64,000 bases of DNA from Paraburkholderia hayleyella (GCF_009455685.1 NZ_QPES01000001.1:2480001-2544000), one strand, 5' to 3'; counted from the stretch's first letter, positions 18,471 to 28,225 are shown. Numbers and translations are program-made. The notes: generated by a model not told the origin, from the letters alone.

Positions 18471-19898
18471 TCAGCCCACCCAGCCCCAGAACATCAGCCA
18501 CCACGCGCTATCAACCACGGCGAGCGCGCCGGCAAACCAGACCATGGCAAGGCCGCGCGATAAAAATTGCGCGCTATAGCGCCGCGTCACAAGCCACGCT
18601 AGCCAGGCACTCCATGTATTGGCCACAACCAGAATGGCAAGCCGCATGTCCGAGGCCCACCATAACGGCACATGCTCCGCACGAAGTAACGAAAGAGTCG
18701 TCGCGGACAGCCCCAGAAACACACCCGCACCCGCTATGGGAATCAGCGCTTGCGCCAGATGATGCAAGCGCACCGGGACAAAACGTCCCAACATCCGGAC
18801 GGCCCCGGCAAGCAGCAGCAGCAGCGTTGTGCCATAGACCAGCGCCGTGGCGAGGATGTAGCCGATCACCATCGTTCCATCGAGCCAGGAAAACACGTCG
18901 TTCTGTTCGGGATAGTGCGTAAACAGAAACCAGGGCGCGTTTGTTTCAAGCGGCCATGTGATGTCGTGATCAATCAGCCACGTGGCAAAAAACGTCTTGA
19001 GAGAGATGAACCAGGGTGAGCCCGTCCAGTGAAATGCGCCCAGCGCGATGCCCAGCAAGCCATACAGGATAAGCGCGGTATCCCACGCGCTCGCCTGCTT
19101 GTCCCCCAGTTCGACCACTTCTTGCGACGGTGGGCGCCATGTCAATGCAATCGCATCGCGGTGGCCGCTACAGCGGCCGCACATATGGCATTGCGCCGCG
19201 CCTTTCATTTTGCGCAGAGGCACCAGTGGCGCGCAATTGACCGGAATGACCCGATGTCCATGTTCGCCTGCGGTATAAGAGCGGCGCCAGGCGTCTTCAT
19301 CGACCTTGTAGTGAAACGGCGCAAGCCGTGCCAGCAACGAAAAAACACCATTGACCGGACACAGATACTTGCACCAGACACGTTTTTCGCGCCCGTACAG
19401 CAAACCGATGACCATCGCTGCGAGCGTCGACCCGCCCAGCACCAGCAAGACCGCCCGTGGATACTGATAAACGCTGACCATCTGGCCATAGATGGTTGTC
19501 AGGCCGAACGCGACAAAAGGCCAGCCCCCCCAGCGCATCCAGTGTGGAATAGCCCGGCCCCGGCCGTACTTGCTGGCAAACTCAGCGAGCGCGCCTTCAG
19601 GACACAGCACCCCGCACCACACGCGCCCGAGCAGCACCATCGACAGCAGCACGAACGGCCACCAGATGCCCCAAAAGACAAACTGCGCAGCAAGCGTGAG
19701 GTTATTCCAGAGATGTGCGGTATCGCCCGGCAGTGGCATAAAAACCGGTACGAGAATCAGGAAAGCATAAACCGCGACAACCAGCCACTGGATGCCACGA
19801 ATCAGCGAACCGTGACGCTGCATCCATTGCCCGGCCGCAGCCAGCCGCTGGCGGCCAGAAGGGCTTGATACCGTGCTTGTCTGGCTCACCTGGCTCAT
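18471..19898 (-). CDS. ftrD: FtrD, membrane ferredoxin-type protein of ferrous iron uptake
   Basis: 475 residues, polytopic, with NapH/CcoG-like iron-sulfur motifs: WCGVLCPEGAL, WCKYLCPVNG and CHMCGRCSGH. It is the last gene of the ftrABCD operon. In the FtrABCD systems of Bordetella, Brucella and Burkholderia, FtrD is thought to take electrons from the ferroxidase step and pass them to the cell interior. About ten hydrophobic segments surround the Cys clusters. Its start overlaps the end of ftrC by 4 bases, a sign of translational coupling. Confidence 0.9.
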   Translation of the reverse strand: MSQVSQTSTVSSPSGRQRLAAAGQWMQRHGSLIRGIQWLVVAVYAFLILVPVFMPLPGDTAHLWNNLTLAAQFVFWGIWWPFVLLSMVLLGRVWCGVLCPEGALAEFASKYGRGRAIPHWMRWGGWPFVAFGLTTIYGQMVSVYQYPRAVLLVLGGSTLAAMVIGLLYGREKRVWCKYLCPVNGVFSLLARLAPFHYKVDEDAWRRSYTAGEHGHRVIPVNCAPLVPLRKMKGAAQCHMCGRCSGHRDAIALTWRPPSQEVVELGDKQASAWDTALILYGLLGIALGAFHWTGSPWFISLKTFFATWLIDHDITWPLETNAPWFLFTHYPEQNDVFSWLDGTMVIGYILATALVYGTTLLLLLAGAVRMLGRFVPVRLHHLAQALIPIAGAGVFLGLSATTLSLLRAEHVPLWWASDMRLAILVVANTWSAWLAWLVTRRYSAQFLSRGLAMVWFAGALAVVDSAWWLMFWGWVG

Positions 19899-20740
19899 GC
19901 TGCACGCCCTGTCGCTTGCTGTACCGGGCGCCGGTTGGCACGGCGCACCAGTAGATAAACAACGCCCCAGTACAACGCGTAGGCCAGCAGGTTCATCAAT
20001 GCCGGATGAGCGCGATAACCCGTCAGTGTCGCCACCAGCGAACCCAATGTGCTCGAATCATCCAGCAAGGCCGAAGTGTTCCACACCTGATCGACCAGCG
20101 TCGGCAAGATTTCCTTGTCGATCAGCTTGTCGACCCCTGTCTGGAACAGGCCTGCGCCGAGAAATAACAGCATGATCTCGGTCACACGGAAAAAGAGCCG
20201 CCAGGAAAAGAACTTGCCCCCGAGCTGAAGCACATAAAACGTCAGGAACGCCAGCGCCAGGCCAATGACGACGGCGAGCATCTGGGCGCTATCGACATGT
20301 CCCGACTGGCCAAAACCAAGGCCATAAAGAAAGATGACCGTTTCGCTACCTTCACGCGCAATCGCCAGCGCGACCAGCACGCCAACGCTCCACCAGTTCG
20401 CATCCCGTTTGCTCTGTTGCAGCGACTGCTCCATGTCGCGCTTGAGCGTGCGGCCATGCTGCTTCATCCAGAGCACCATCTGCACGATCAGCACGCAGGC
20501 CACCAGCACCATCGCGGTCTGAAAATAATCCTGTGCGTCACCTGACAAGACTTCGGTAAAACTGATCAGCGCCACACCCAGCGCGATCGCCGCCAGGATA
20601 CCCACGGCCACGCCAGCCCATAAATAAGGCAAGCCCCGCCGGGCATCGGCGTCTCCGTTTGTCAGCCACGCATACAAAATGCCGACCACCAGCAGCGCCT
20701 CGACACTTTCCCGCCACACGACAAACAACACCTGACCCAT
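19895..20740 (-). CDS. ftrC: FtrC, FTR1-family iron permease
   Basis: 281 residues with seven hydrophobic helices. The two iron-handling motifs of FTR1 permeases are present: R-E-S-V-E near residue 10 (VVWRESVEALLV) and REGSE near the middle (AIAREGSETVIFLYG). It is an inner-membrane channel for Fe3+ made by coupled oxidation. It belongs with ftrA, ftrB and ftrD. A strong Shine-Dalgarno-like GGAGG precedes the ATG. Confidence 0.93.
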   Translation of the reverse strand: MGQVLFVVWRESVEALLVVGILYAWLTNGDADARRGLPYLWAGVAVGILAAIALGVALISFTEVLSGDAQDYFQTAMVLVACVLIVQMVLWMKQHGRTLKRDMEQSLQQSKRDANWWSVGVLVALAIAREGSETVIFLYGLGFGQSGHVDSAQMLAVVIGLALAFLTFYVLQLGGKFFSWRLFFRVTEIMLLFLGAGLFQTGVDKLIDKEILPTLVDQVWNTSALLDDSSTLGSLVATLTGYRAHPALMNLLAYALYWGVVYLLVRRANRRPVQQATGRAA

Positions 20741-20812
20741 CGAAAACCTCCAACACTTAACCTGCGCCAGACGCCATCAAGATCGCCTTATCTGGCTATT
20801 TGATTATTTTGT

Positions 20813-21154
20813 TTATTTGGCAACGATCACACCCTGAGCCTGCTGGTGAAAATCATCAAAAAACTTGTATTCGCCGGGTGACAGCGGGGCGATCACGACG
20901 AATGAATCAGCCCCCGGCGCCAGCACTTTCTCTTTGCGCAACTGCACGCTTTCAAATTCAGCCGCGCCTTTGCCTGTGTTACGCACTTCAATCTTGATGC
21001 GCTGTCCGGCCGGCACCTCGATACGCGCCGGCGTCAGCTTGCCGTCGTTCATCTCGAGCTTGAACGTCGGCAAATCGACCGCCTGCGCAATATTGGCGCG
21101 CGCGCCTACCAGAACGAAAACCGCGAAAACCGTCAATATCCTGTTGAATCTCAT
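20813..21154 (-). CDS. ftrB: FtrB, periplasmic cupredoxin-domain protein
   Basis: 113 residues. A signal peptide (MRFNRILTVFAVFVLVGARA) is followed by a cupredoxin-like domain (FKLEMNDGKLTPARIEVPAG, then FFDDFHQQAQGVIVAK). In FtrABCD and EfeO-type systems this component is proposed to oxidise Fe2+ before transfer to the permease. The copper-site residues are only partly recognisable by eye. It sits between ftrA and ftrC. Confidence 0.88.
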   Translation of the reverse strand: MRFNRILTVFAVFVLVGARANIAQAVDLPTFKLEMNDGKLTPARIEVPAGQRIKIEVRNTGKGAAEFESVQLRKEKVLAPGADSFVVIAPLSPGEYKFFDDFHQQAQGVIVAK

Positions 21155-21226
21155 TGGCTATTCCAGAAAGAAGATGGCGCGCCAAAGACGCACCACATGC
21201 CACAAAACCGTCTGTCAAGACGCCGG

Positions 21227-21775
21227 TCAGTAACCACCCTTCTTGCCAATGCCTGCAAAAGTGAAGTCATAGTTCAGTTCGAACGGCTTGAACCACGGGC
21301 CCACGCCTGTTTCCTTGTCCACGTGGCGACCAAACGCCATGTGACCGGTTTGCACCGGCGGCGCGATAAACAGCTTCAAATGATATTTGCCCGGGCCCGA
21401 CAGCTTCACGTTGTCCCCATAGTGCGGACCATCGCTTGCCACCATCGCCATCAGATCGCCCTTTTGCACATCCTTCGAACCCGCTTTCGACAACTCATAG
21501 CGCACTTGCAGATACGGCATCCAGTCGCCTTCGGCGAAACCCGTTGGGTTGTTTTTCACCGCGTGAATATCCGCTTCGAGGTGAATATCCGAATCCGATG
21601 CCTTGCGCATCATCCCTTCCGGCTCCATCGTGATCGGCTGCAGATATACCGCGCCGATTTCCATCCCGCCTTGAATCTGCTGCTTGCCAATCGGATACTC
21701 GGCGGCCACGGCCGACAGTGCAATAATCGCCGCTGCGGTGGCAACCCCACCACGCAAAAATGAAGAAACCCGCAT
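21227..21775 (-). CDS. ftrA: FtrA, periplasmic iron-binding protein (P19/Tpd family)
   Basis: 182 residues. A signal peptide (MRVSSFLRGGVATAAAIIAL) is followed by the P19 iron-transport domain: PIGKQQIQGGMEIGAVYLQP, MEPEGM, DIHLEADIHA and GDWMPYL. The Met/Glu/His residues that bind copper and iron in P19 are in these blocks. It is the first gene of ftrABCD. The ATG at 21775 is preceded by AGGAG; the longer frame to 21874 has no support. A Fur-box-like site lies about 140 bases upstream. Confidence 0.93.
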   Translation of the reverse strand: MRVSSFLRGGVATAAAIIALSAVAAEYPIGKQQIQGGMEIGAVYLQPITMEPEGMMRKASDSDIHLEADIHAVKNNPTGFAEGDWMPYLQVRYELSKAGSKDVQKGDLMAMVASDGPHYGDNVKLSGPGKYHLKLFIAPPVQTGHMAFGRHVDKETGVGPWFKPFELNYDFTFAGIGKKGGY

Positions 21776-22109
21776 GGAAACTCCTGGTAAATCAGACTGG
21801 AAGGAAGATAAGTGCGCCGCACAACAGCCCACTTCGAATACTGTCCGCACCCTGAACATCAACACCACCCACACTATTCAACACGATTGCGAAAGCAATC
21901 AATAGTGTTAATGCGAACAATTCTCAATAATCGTCAAGTGTAGCATTCTTCATTGCAGAGAACCAGGCAAATCGGCGCAAGACCTTTCCCTGTAAGGGTT
22001 TCAGAAGGTTAGAACAAGCTTTGGCGGAAGCCCGGCTAACCGGTCGCCCGATGCTCCGTGACATCAAGTCGCATCCTCAATGGCGTTTTCAGTAGCGTTT
22101 TCCGTGGCT
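21776..22109. other. Intergenic region between ftrA and uvrB with Fur site
   Basis: It holds the ftrA leader and promoter area. Apart from the Fur-box-like sequence at 21910-21930 and a small inverted repeat (GATTGCGAAAGCAATC at about 21884-21899), I see nothing else in it. The right half is the downstream region of uvrB. Confidence 0.5.
21910..21930 (-). promoter_or_regulatory. Fur-box-like operator upstream of ftrABCD
   Basis: On the minus strand TTATTGAGAATTGTTCGCATT closely resembles betaproteobacterial Fur boxes (core TGAGAATTGTTCGCA, an interrupted palindrome). Its position 135-155 bases before ftrA fits iron repression of the operon. Confidence 0.7.
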
Positions 22110-24203
22110 TCACCCCGCGCCACTCACGTGGTCGCCGACATTGGCCCCAAACACACGCTCACGCAACAGCGCAAGCTGATCGCGGGCCTGCGCGGCTTTT
22201 TCAAACTCGAGATTTTTGGCATGTTCCATCATTTGCTTTTCTAGCAGCTTGAGTTCTTTCGCCAACTGTTTTTCAGACATGTCTTCGAACCGGGCCCGTT
22301 GTTGTTGCTCTTTCAGTTCGGCGCGTGCTTCATCAACGTTATAGACGCCATCAATAATGTCCTTGATCCGTTTCACGACGCCGCGCGGCGTAATACCCAT
22401 TTTTTCGTTGAAGGCAATCTGTTTGGCCCGCCGCCGTTCGGTCTCGTCAATAGCGCGCCGCATCGAATCGGTCACCCGGTCGGCATAGAGCACCGCACGG
22501 CCATTCACATTACGTGCCGCACGGCCAATGGTTTGAATCAGCGAACGCTCCGCTCGCAAAAACCCTTCCTTGTCGGCATCCAGAATCGCCACGAGCGACA
22601 CCTCGGGAATATCCAGACCTTCCCGCAGCAAGTTAATCCCCACCAGCACATCGAACGTCCCTAAGCGCAGATCGCGGATAATCTCGACCCGCTCGACCGT
22701 ATCGATGTCGCTATGCAGATAGCGCACCTTGATCCCATGCTCCGCCAGGAACTCGGTAAGCTGCTCGGCCATGCGCTTGGTCAGCACGGTAACCAGCACC
22801 CGGTCCCCAGCCTTGACCCGTTCGTGAATTTCAGAAAGCACGTCATCGACCTGCGTGCTCGCCGGGCGCACCTCGATAAGAGGATCGACCAGCCCCGTCG
22901 GGCGCACCAGTTGCTCGGCAACCTGCCCTGAAGTTTTCTTTTCGTAATCAGCCGGCGTCGCCGAGACAAAAATGATCTGACGCATCTTGCGCTCGAATTC
23001 GGCGAACTTGAGCGGCCGGTTATCCAGCGCCGACGGCAGGCGAAAACCATAATCGACGAGGTTTTCCTTGCGCGCCCGGTCGCCGTTGTACATGCCATTG
23101 AGCTGGCCGATCAGCACATGCGATTCGTCCAGCAACATCAAGGCATCTGGCGGCAGATAGTCGATCAGGGTCGGCGGCGGCTCGCCGGGGGCCGCGCCCG
23201 AGAAATGCCGGCTATAGTTTTCGATCCCCTTGCAAAAACCCAGCTCCTGCAACATCTCCAGATCAAAACGCGTGCGCTGTTCGATACGCTGCGCCTCGAC
23301 CAGCTTGCCCCCCTGATAGAAGAATTCGAGCCGCTCGCGCAGTTCGTCCTTGATGGTTTCGACCGCCCGCATCACGGTTTCGCGCGGCGTCACATAGTGT
23401 GACGACGGATACACCGTAAACCGGGGGATTTTCTGTCGCACCCGGCCTGTCAGCGGATCGAACAATTGCAGGGTTTCGACTTCGTCATCGAAAAGCTCGA
23501 TACGCACCGCCATTTCGGCGTGTTCGGCCGGGAAAATATCAATCGTGTCGCCCCGCACGCGGAATGTGCCACGCTGAAAATCGGTCTCGTTGCGGTTGTA
23601 TTGCATCGCAATCAGCCGTGCAATGATGTCGCGCTGGCCAAGCTTGTCGCCAGTGCGCACCGTCAGAATCATCTGGTGATATTCGGACGGATTACCAATA
23701 CCGTAAATGGCCGACACCGTCGCCACGATCACGACATCGCGCCGCTCCATCAGGCTTTTGGTCGCGGACAGCCGCATCTGTTCGATATGCTCGTTGATTG
23801 CCGAATCTTTTTCGATGAACAGATCGCGCTGCGGCACGTAAGCTTCGGGCTGGTAGTAGTCGTAATACGAAACGAAATATTCGACGGCATTGCGCGGGAA
23901 AAACTCGCGGAACTCTGAGTACAACTGCGCCGCCAGCGTCTTGTTGGGCGCAAAGACAATAGCCGGACGGCCCAGCCGGGCAATGGTGTTGGCCATCGTG
24001 AAGGTTTTGCCCGACCCCGTTACACCTAGCAACGTCTGAAACGACAGGCCGTCTTCGACCCCTTCGACGAGTGTGCTGATAGCACTGGGCTGGTCGCCCG
24101 CGGGTTCGAACGGCTGGTAAAGCTGAAATGGAGAGCCATCGAACGAAACGAATTTGCTTTCGTCTAGCGTGTCGGCTGCGTCACGCGTGGAATGTCCGGA
24201 CAT
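22110..24203 (-). CDS. uvrB: UvrABC system protein B
   Basis: 697 residues from the ATG at 24203. UvrB is the damage-verifying helicase of nucleotide excision repair. Visible features are Walker A GVTGSGKTFTMAN, the beta-hairpin region YYDYYQPEAYVPQRDLFIEK, the helicase block LREGLDIPEVSLVAILDADK, QTIGRAARN, and the C-terminal UVR coiled-coil (LEKQMMEHAKNLEFEKAAQA). The frame is open upstream to 24425, but MSGHSTRD begins a plausible leader ahead of FQLYQPFEPAGDQPSAI. No clear LexA box was seen. Confidence 0.97.
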   Translation of the reverse strand: MSGHSTRDAADTLDESKFVSFDGSPFQLYQPFEPAGDQPSAISTLVEGVEDGLSFQTLLGVTGSGKTFTMANTIARLGRPAIVFAPNKTLAAQLYSEFREFFPRNAVEYFVSYYDYYQPEAYVPQRDLFIEKDSAINEHIEQMRLSATKSLMERRDVVIVATVSAIYGIGNPSEYHQMILTVRTGDKLGQRDIIARLIAMQYNRNETDFQRGTFRVRGDTIDIFPAEHAEMAVRIELFDDEVETLQLFDPLTGRVRQKIPRFTVYPSSHYVTPRETVMRAVETIKDELRERLEFFYQGGKLVEAQRIEQRTRFDLEMLQELGFCKGIENYSRHFSGAAPGEPPPTLIDYLPPDALMLLDESHVLIGQLNGMYNGDRARKENLVDYGFRLPSALDNRPLKFAEFERKMRQIIFVSATPADYEKKTSGQVAEQLVRPTGLVDPLIEVRPASTQVDDVLSEIHERVKAGDRVLVTVLTKRMAEQLTEFLAEHGIKVRYLHSDIDTVERVEIIRDLRLGTFDVLVGINLLREGLDIPEVSLVAILDADKEGFLRAERSLIQTIGRAARNVNGRAVLYADRVTDSMRRAIDETERRRAKQIAFNEKMGITPRGVVKRIKDIIDGVYNVDEARAELKEQQQRARFEDMSEKQLAKELKLLEKQMMEHAKNLEFEKAAQARDQLALLRERVFGANVGDHVSGAG

Positions 24204-24617
24204 AAAGGCGGCCCCCGGCCAGGAACAAACGAACATTCTAGCGGTTTGCCTGCAAATCAGCGGCACGTGCTGTTGGCTGCTGGCTCGGGCCTTGAGGACG
24301 AACAGGCAGGCAAGTGTCAAGCTATAAGCCGGCTTGCCAACTTGCCCGCTGACGATATGGCCCCAGATGCTGGATCGACATCGCCCTTCAGTCAGGCGCC
24401 CAAACGCCATGCAAGCTGTCAACAAAGTCGCGCCCGGCTACTCCATGTCGCAAATAAAACAGGCGGGATTCGCTACAATGTTGCACTGCATTCCACCCAT
24501 CGCCGCAGTTCGATGCCAACCAGCCGCCCGCTGGGTGCTGCCCCAAGGCTGGCGAACGCCCGCGCTGAAAGCCCCTTTTTCCACACGTTCCACACTTTCC
24601 ACTACTGCCGAACCATC
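24204..24617. other. Divergent intergenic region uvrB / aminotransferase
   Basis: 414 bases. A TACAAT at 24474-24479 may be the -10 box of the aminotransferase gene; no clear -35 is seen. Frames on both strands stay open but have no recognisable protein and lie ahead of conserved starts. Nothing else is visible. Confidence 0.4.
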
Positions 24618-25817
24618 ATGTCCCTTTTCTCCGCCCTCGAACTTGCCCCCCGCGACCCCATCCTGGGACTCAATGAAGCTTTCAACGCCGACACCCGCAC
24701 CACCAAGGTCAATCTGGGCGTGGGCGTCTACACCAACGAAGACGGCAAAATCCCCCTGTTACGCGCAGTGCGTGAAGCAGAAAAAGCCCGTATCGAGGCC
24801 GCCCTGCCACGCGGCTATCTGCCTATCGAGGGCATCGCCGCTTACGATGCCGCCGTACAAAAACTGTTGCTTGGCAACGATTCACCCCTGCTTGCCGCCG
24901 GACGGGTCGTCACAGCCCAGGCGCTGGGCGGCACCGGCGCGCTGAAAATCGGCGCCGATTTCCTGAAGCGCGTCAACCCGAACGCCAAGGTAGCCATTAG
25001 CGACCCAAGCTGGGAAAACCACCGTGCGCTGTTCGAAAGCGCAGGCTTCGAAGTCGTTTCATATCCTTATTACGATGCGGCAACCAGCGGCGTGAATTTC
25101 GACGGCATGCTGGACGCGCTCAACCACTATGCCGCCGGCACGGTTGTCGTGCTGCATGCCTGCTGCCACAACCCGACAGGGGTCGATCTGTCGGCAGACC
25201 AATGGCAGCAGGTCGTAGCCGTCGTCAAGGCGCGGCAACTGGTGCCATTCCTCGATATCGCCTATCAGGGCTTCGGCGAAAACATCGAAGCCGACGCGGC
25301 AGCCGTGCGCCTGTTCGCGGCGGCCGACCTGAATGTCTTCGTCTCGTCATCGTTTTCAAAGTCGTTCTCGCTTTATGGCGAACGTGTCGGCGCGCTGTCC
25401 ATCATCACCAGCAGCAAGGAAGAAGCGGCACGCGTGCTGTCGCAACTCAAGCGCGTGATCCGCACGAACTACTCGAACCCGCCGACCCACGGTGGTTCAG
25501 TCGTCGCGGCGGTACTGGGCTCCGCGGAACTGCGCGCGATGTGGGACACCGAACTGGGTGAAATGCGCGACCGGATTCGCGCCATGCGCAATGGTCTGGT
25601 GGCACGCCTGCAAGCGGCGGGCGTCGAGCGCGACTTCAGTTTCGTCAATGCGCAACGCGGCATGTTCTCGTACTCAGGCTTGACTGCAGCACAAGTGGAC
25701 CGTCTGCGCGAAGAGTTCGGCATCTATGCGGTCAGCACCGGCCGAATCTGCGTGGCAGCGCTCAATACGCGCAACCTCGATGGGGTTGCCCATGCCATTG
25801 CACAGGTCCTGAAGTAA
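24618..25817 (+). CDS. Aromatic/aspartate aminotransferase (class I)
   Basis: 399 residues with high similarity to TyrB/AspC-type enzymes. It transfers amino groups between aspartate, tyrosine or phenylalanine and 2-oxoglutarate, using PLP. The PLP Lys is K248 in SSSFSKSFSLYGERVG. CCHNPTG (substrate-side Asn) and the C-terminal substrate Arg in STGRICVAAL are intact. The frame is open from 24192, but MSLFSALELAPRDPILG at 24618 is the family start. AspC and TyrB cannot be separated by eye. Confidence 0.93.
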   Translation: MSLFSALELAPRDPILGLNEAFNADTRTTKVNLGVGVYTNEDGKIPLLRAVREAEKARIEAALPRGYLPIEGIAAYDAAVQKLLLGNDSPLLAAGRVVTAQALGGTGALKIGADFLKRVNPNAKVAISDPSWENHRALFESAGFEVVSYPYYDAATSGVNFDGMLDALNHYAAGTVVVLHACCHNPTGVDLSADQWQQVVAVVKARQLVPFLDIAYQGFGENIEADAAAVRLFAAADLNVFVSSSFSKSFSLYGERVGALSIITSSKEEAARVLSQLKRVIRTNYSNPPTHGGSVVAAVLGSAELRAMWDTELGEMRDRIRAMRNGLVARLQAAGVERDFSFVNAQRGMFSYSGLTAAQVDRLREEFGIYAVSTGRICVAALNTRNLDGVAHAIAQVLK

Positions 25818-25928
25818 AGGCCATCGGGTTGTAAGGCCCCAAGGTTTAAGCCCTTCGGGGCACCTGGCCCGCCCGCTTTCTTTATGATCTGGCGGGCTAT
25901 CGTTGTATTTCTGTTGTTCTGTTTTTGC

Positions 25929-25966
25929 ACTGCGCACCGTTCTGAAAAAGCGGTGCGCAGTTTTTA
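25929..25966. terminator. Intrinsic terminator between aminotransferase and patatin genes
   Basis: ACTGCGCACCG, an 11-base loop, then CGGTGCGCAGT and a T-run: a perfect 11-bp stem. The genes are convergent, and the other strand also has a short T-run, so it may serve both. Confidence 0.88.
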
Positions 25967-26027
25967 CATGAGCCGCCGTGACCGCATGGGGCAAGCGTTC
26001 GCATTCATGTTCGTGTTCGTGTCCGTC

Positions 26028-27203
26028 TCAGCTTCCATCCCGATGAATATCGTGGGTCACAAAGCCCGCATCGTTGTCTGGAAACGCAAGCCATCCCGGC
26101 TGGGCCAGCGAACGGCGAATGTCCTCCAGGCCGCTGCGCCAGTGTTCCCGCATGGTTGACACACCAAACTGGTAGTCCTTGTAATGCCCTTCGTATTCCT
26201 TGTGCCGGTAAATCAGATGAATCACGTTGTAACGTTTGGCACACGATAAATCTTCCGCAAGCTTGCACCATGGATCATCGCGGTGCTCGGGTGCGACCCG
26301 CGCCAGGACTTCACGCAAAACATGGCGAAAGCGCTGCGAACGCTGCAACATGTCCGTCACAAGCCGTGTCCGGCTCGAAAACTGGATGTCCTTGGTGCGC
26401 CCCTGAACATCCAGGAGATTGTCGGGAACCGGTCCGCGCGCGCTCCACAAATCAACCTGGAAAGCCAGCGTGTCATGCCGTGGCGTGGTCTGGATCACCT
26501 CGTAAAGCGGCGTGTTCGACATCAGGCCGCCATCCCAGTAATACTCGCCGTCAATTTCGACCGCGGCAAAACCCGGGGGCAAAGCGCCTGAGGCGATGAA
26601 ATGCTCAGCGCGCAATATCGTGTCGCGGTTATCAAAATAGGCAAAATTGCCTGTCCCTACGTTGACCGCCCCAACGGCAACCCGCATCTCGCCAGTATTG
26701 ATCCGGTCGAAGTCGCACAGACGCTCAAGCGTGGCCTTGAGCGGCGTGGTGTCGTAATAGCTGGCGAGACTGGGCTCAACCGTAACCGTCGGCATGAGCG
26801 GCGGAAAGCGCGGCACAAAAAACCCTTTTTGCCCTTCGAGCATTGCGCCCATTGCCTGCATCGCGGTCAAAGTCTTGCGCACCGCATCTGTCGAATCAAA
26901 CAGCGTATGTTCGATAAAACCCGGCAGCGGCAAGCTGTAGGCTGGCTGGCAAATGGTCTCCCATAATTCGCGCAACCGTGCCACCCGGTTTTCAGGTGCA
27001 TTGCCCGCGATAATCGCGGTATTCAACGCACCGATTGAAATCCCGGCGATCCAGTCGGGCTCGATGCCAGCCTCGCTCAAACCTTGATAAACCCCGGCCT
27101 GATAAGCCCCCAGCGCGCCCCCGCCCTGGAGCATGAGCGCAATGGTTTCGTACTGCGGCAGCTCGATGCGGGTACGCCTGACATTGCGTTGCGCCATGCT
27201 CAT
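26028..27203 (-). CDS. Patatin-like phospholipase (DUF3734 type)
   Basis: 391 residues. The patatin domain has the oxyanion loop LMLQGGGALGAYQ (about residues 23-36), the nucleophile Ser56 in GISIG, and the catalytic Asp224 in DGGLMSN. The C-terminal DUF3734 region (HLIYRHKEYEGHYKDYQFG) is typical of a branch often encoded with 3-hydroxybutyrate dehydrogenase and suspected of acting on polyhydroxybutyrate granules or lipids. The same pairing exists here: bdhA lies 31 bases upstream on the same strand, but it is broken. Confidence 0.9.
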   Translation of the reverse strand: MSMAQRNVRRTRIELPQYETIALMLQGGGALGAYQAGVYQGLSEAGIEPDWIAGISIGALNTAIIAGNAPENRVARLRELWETICQPAYSLPLPGFIEHTLFDSTDAVRKTLTAMQAMGAMLEGQKGFFVPRFPPLMPTVTVEPSLASYYDTTPLKATLERLCDFDRINTGEMRVAVGAVNVGTGNFAYFDNRDTILRAEHFIASGALPPGFAAVEIDGEYYWDGGLMSNTPLYEVIQTTPRHDTLAFQVDLWSARGPVPDNLLDVQGRTKDIQFSSRTRLVTDMLQRSQRFRHVLREVLARVAPEHRDDPWCKLAEDLSCAKRYNVIHLIYRHKEYEGHYKDYQFGVSTMREHWRSGLEDIRRSLAQPGWLAFPDNDAGFVTHDIHRDGS

Positions 27204-27234
27204 TCCCCTGAATGACTGAACGACCGAGGCCGAA

Positions 27235-28031
27235 TTACTGCATGTACCAGCCGTGGCTCACGACGAATGACTGGCCAGTCAGCGCCGCGCTCGGGAATGC
27301 CGACAGGAACAGAACGGTTTGCGCGACATCTTCGACCGTCGTAAACACACCATCGACGGTATTGCCCAGCATGACTTTCTTGACCACTTCTTCTTCGCTG
27401 ATGCCCAGCTCTTTTGCTTGCTCAGGAATCTGCCTGTCGACCAGCGGAGTCCGGACGAAACCGGGGCAAATCACGTGCGAACGCACATTGTGTTTGGCGC
27501 CTTCCTTGGCCAGTACACGGGCCAAGCCCAACAAGGCGTGCTTGGCCGCGACATAGGCTGACTTGAGCGGCGAAGCCTCATGCGAATGGACCGATCCCAT
27601 GTAAATCACGACGCCCCCCGGTCGCCCTTGTACATATGCCGGATCGCTGCGCGGGTGGTGAGAAACGCGCCATCCACGTGGATGGCCTGCATTTTCTTCC
27701 AGTCGGAAAACGCGTAGTTCTCGATAGGATTAACGATCTGGATACCTGCGTTGGAAACCAGGATGTCGATTGAGCCGAACTCGGCCGCGACGGCATCCAT
27801 GCCATCCGCCACCGCATCCTCGTCAGTCACATCCATGGCCACACCCAGCGCACGGCCACCCGCCTCGCGGATTTCCGCGGCCACGGCATTGGCCCCCTCC
27901 TGATTCAGATCGGCAATGGCAACGGCCGCACCTGCCTGTGCCAGCGTAAGTGCAATTTCTTTGCCAATGCCGCTCGCCGCACCCGTCACAACCGCGACCT
28001 TGCCATTCAGACTGGTACTCAGTGAAGTCAT
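27235..28031 (-). pseudogene. bdhA: 3-hydroxybutyrate dehydrogenase broken by a frameshift
   Basis: A short-chain dehydrogenase in two frames. The first part (28031 down to about 27606) has the NAD-binding TGAASGIGKEIA, DVTDEDAV and NAGIQ, and ends at MYKGDRG. The second part (from about 27612 to 27235) resumes with IYMGSVHSHEASPLKSAYVA and holds the catalytic Tyr-x-x-x-Lys (YVAAKHA), ending in VSHGWYMQ. The break lies in a run of six C on the plus strand (27614-27619); one extra base restores D-R-G-G-V-V-I-Y-M and a full 264-residue enzyme. It is either a real homopolymer frameshift or a sequencing error. The product would interconvert acetoacetate and 3-hydroxybutyrate. Confidence 0.88.
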
Positions 28032-28219
28032 GAAAAATCTCCGCAATAGATATGCAATCAAACCCGATTACGCAATGTCGGGGAACTAACCAGATGAGGT
28101 AGGCCATCTAGCCGAATAGCATCGCCCAATTTGCGCTGCTATTGTGCATGAACCCGCTGCCAGGCACCTTTCAACCCGCACGCTGCCCCCAGCCTGATTC
28201 CGCCTGAAAACGTGTCGCG

Positions 28220-28225
28220 TACAAT
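28220..28225 (+). promoter_or_regulatory. Possible -10 box for rlmJ
   Basis: TACAAT with a poor -35-like TTCCGC 16 bases upstream, 86 bases before the rlmJ ATG. Weak evidence. Confidence 0.3.
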
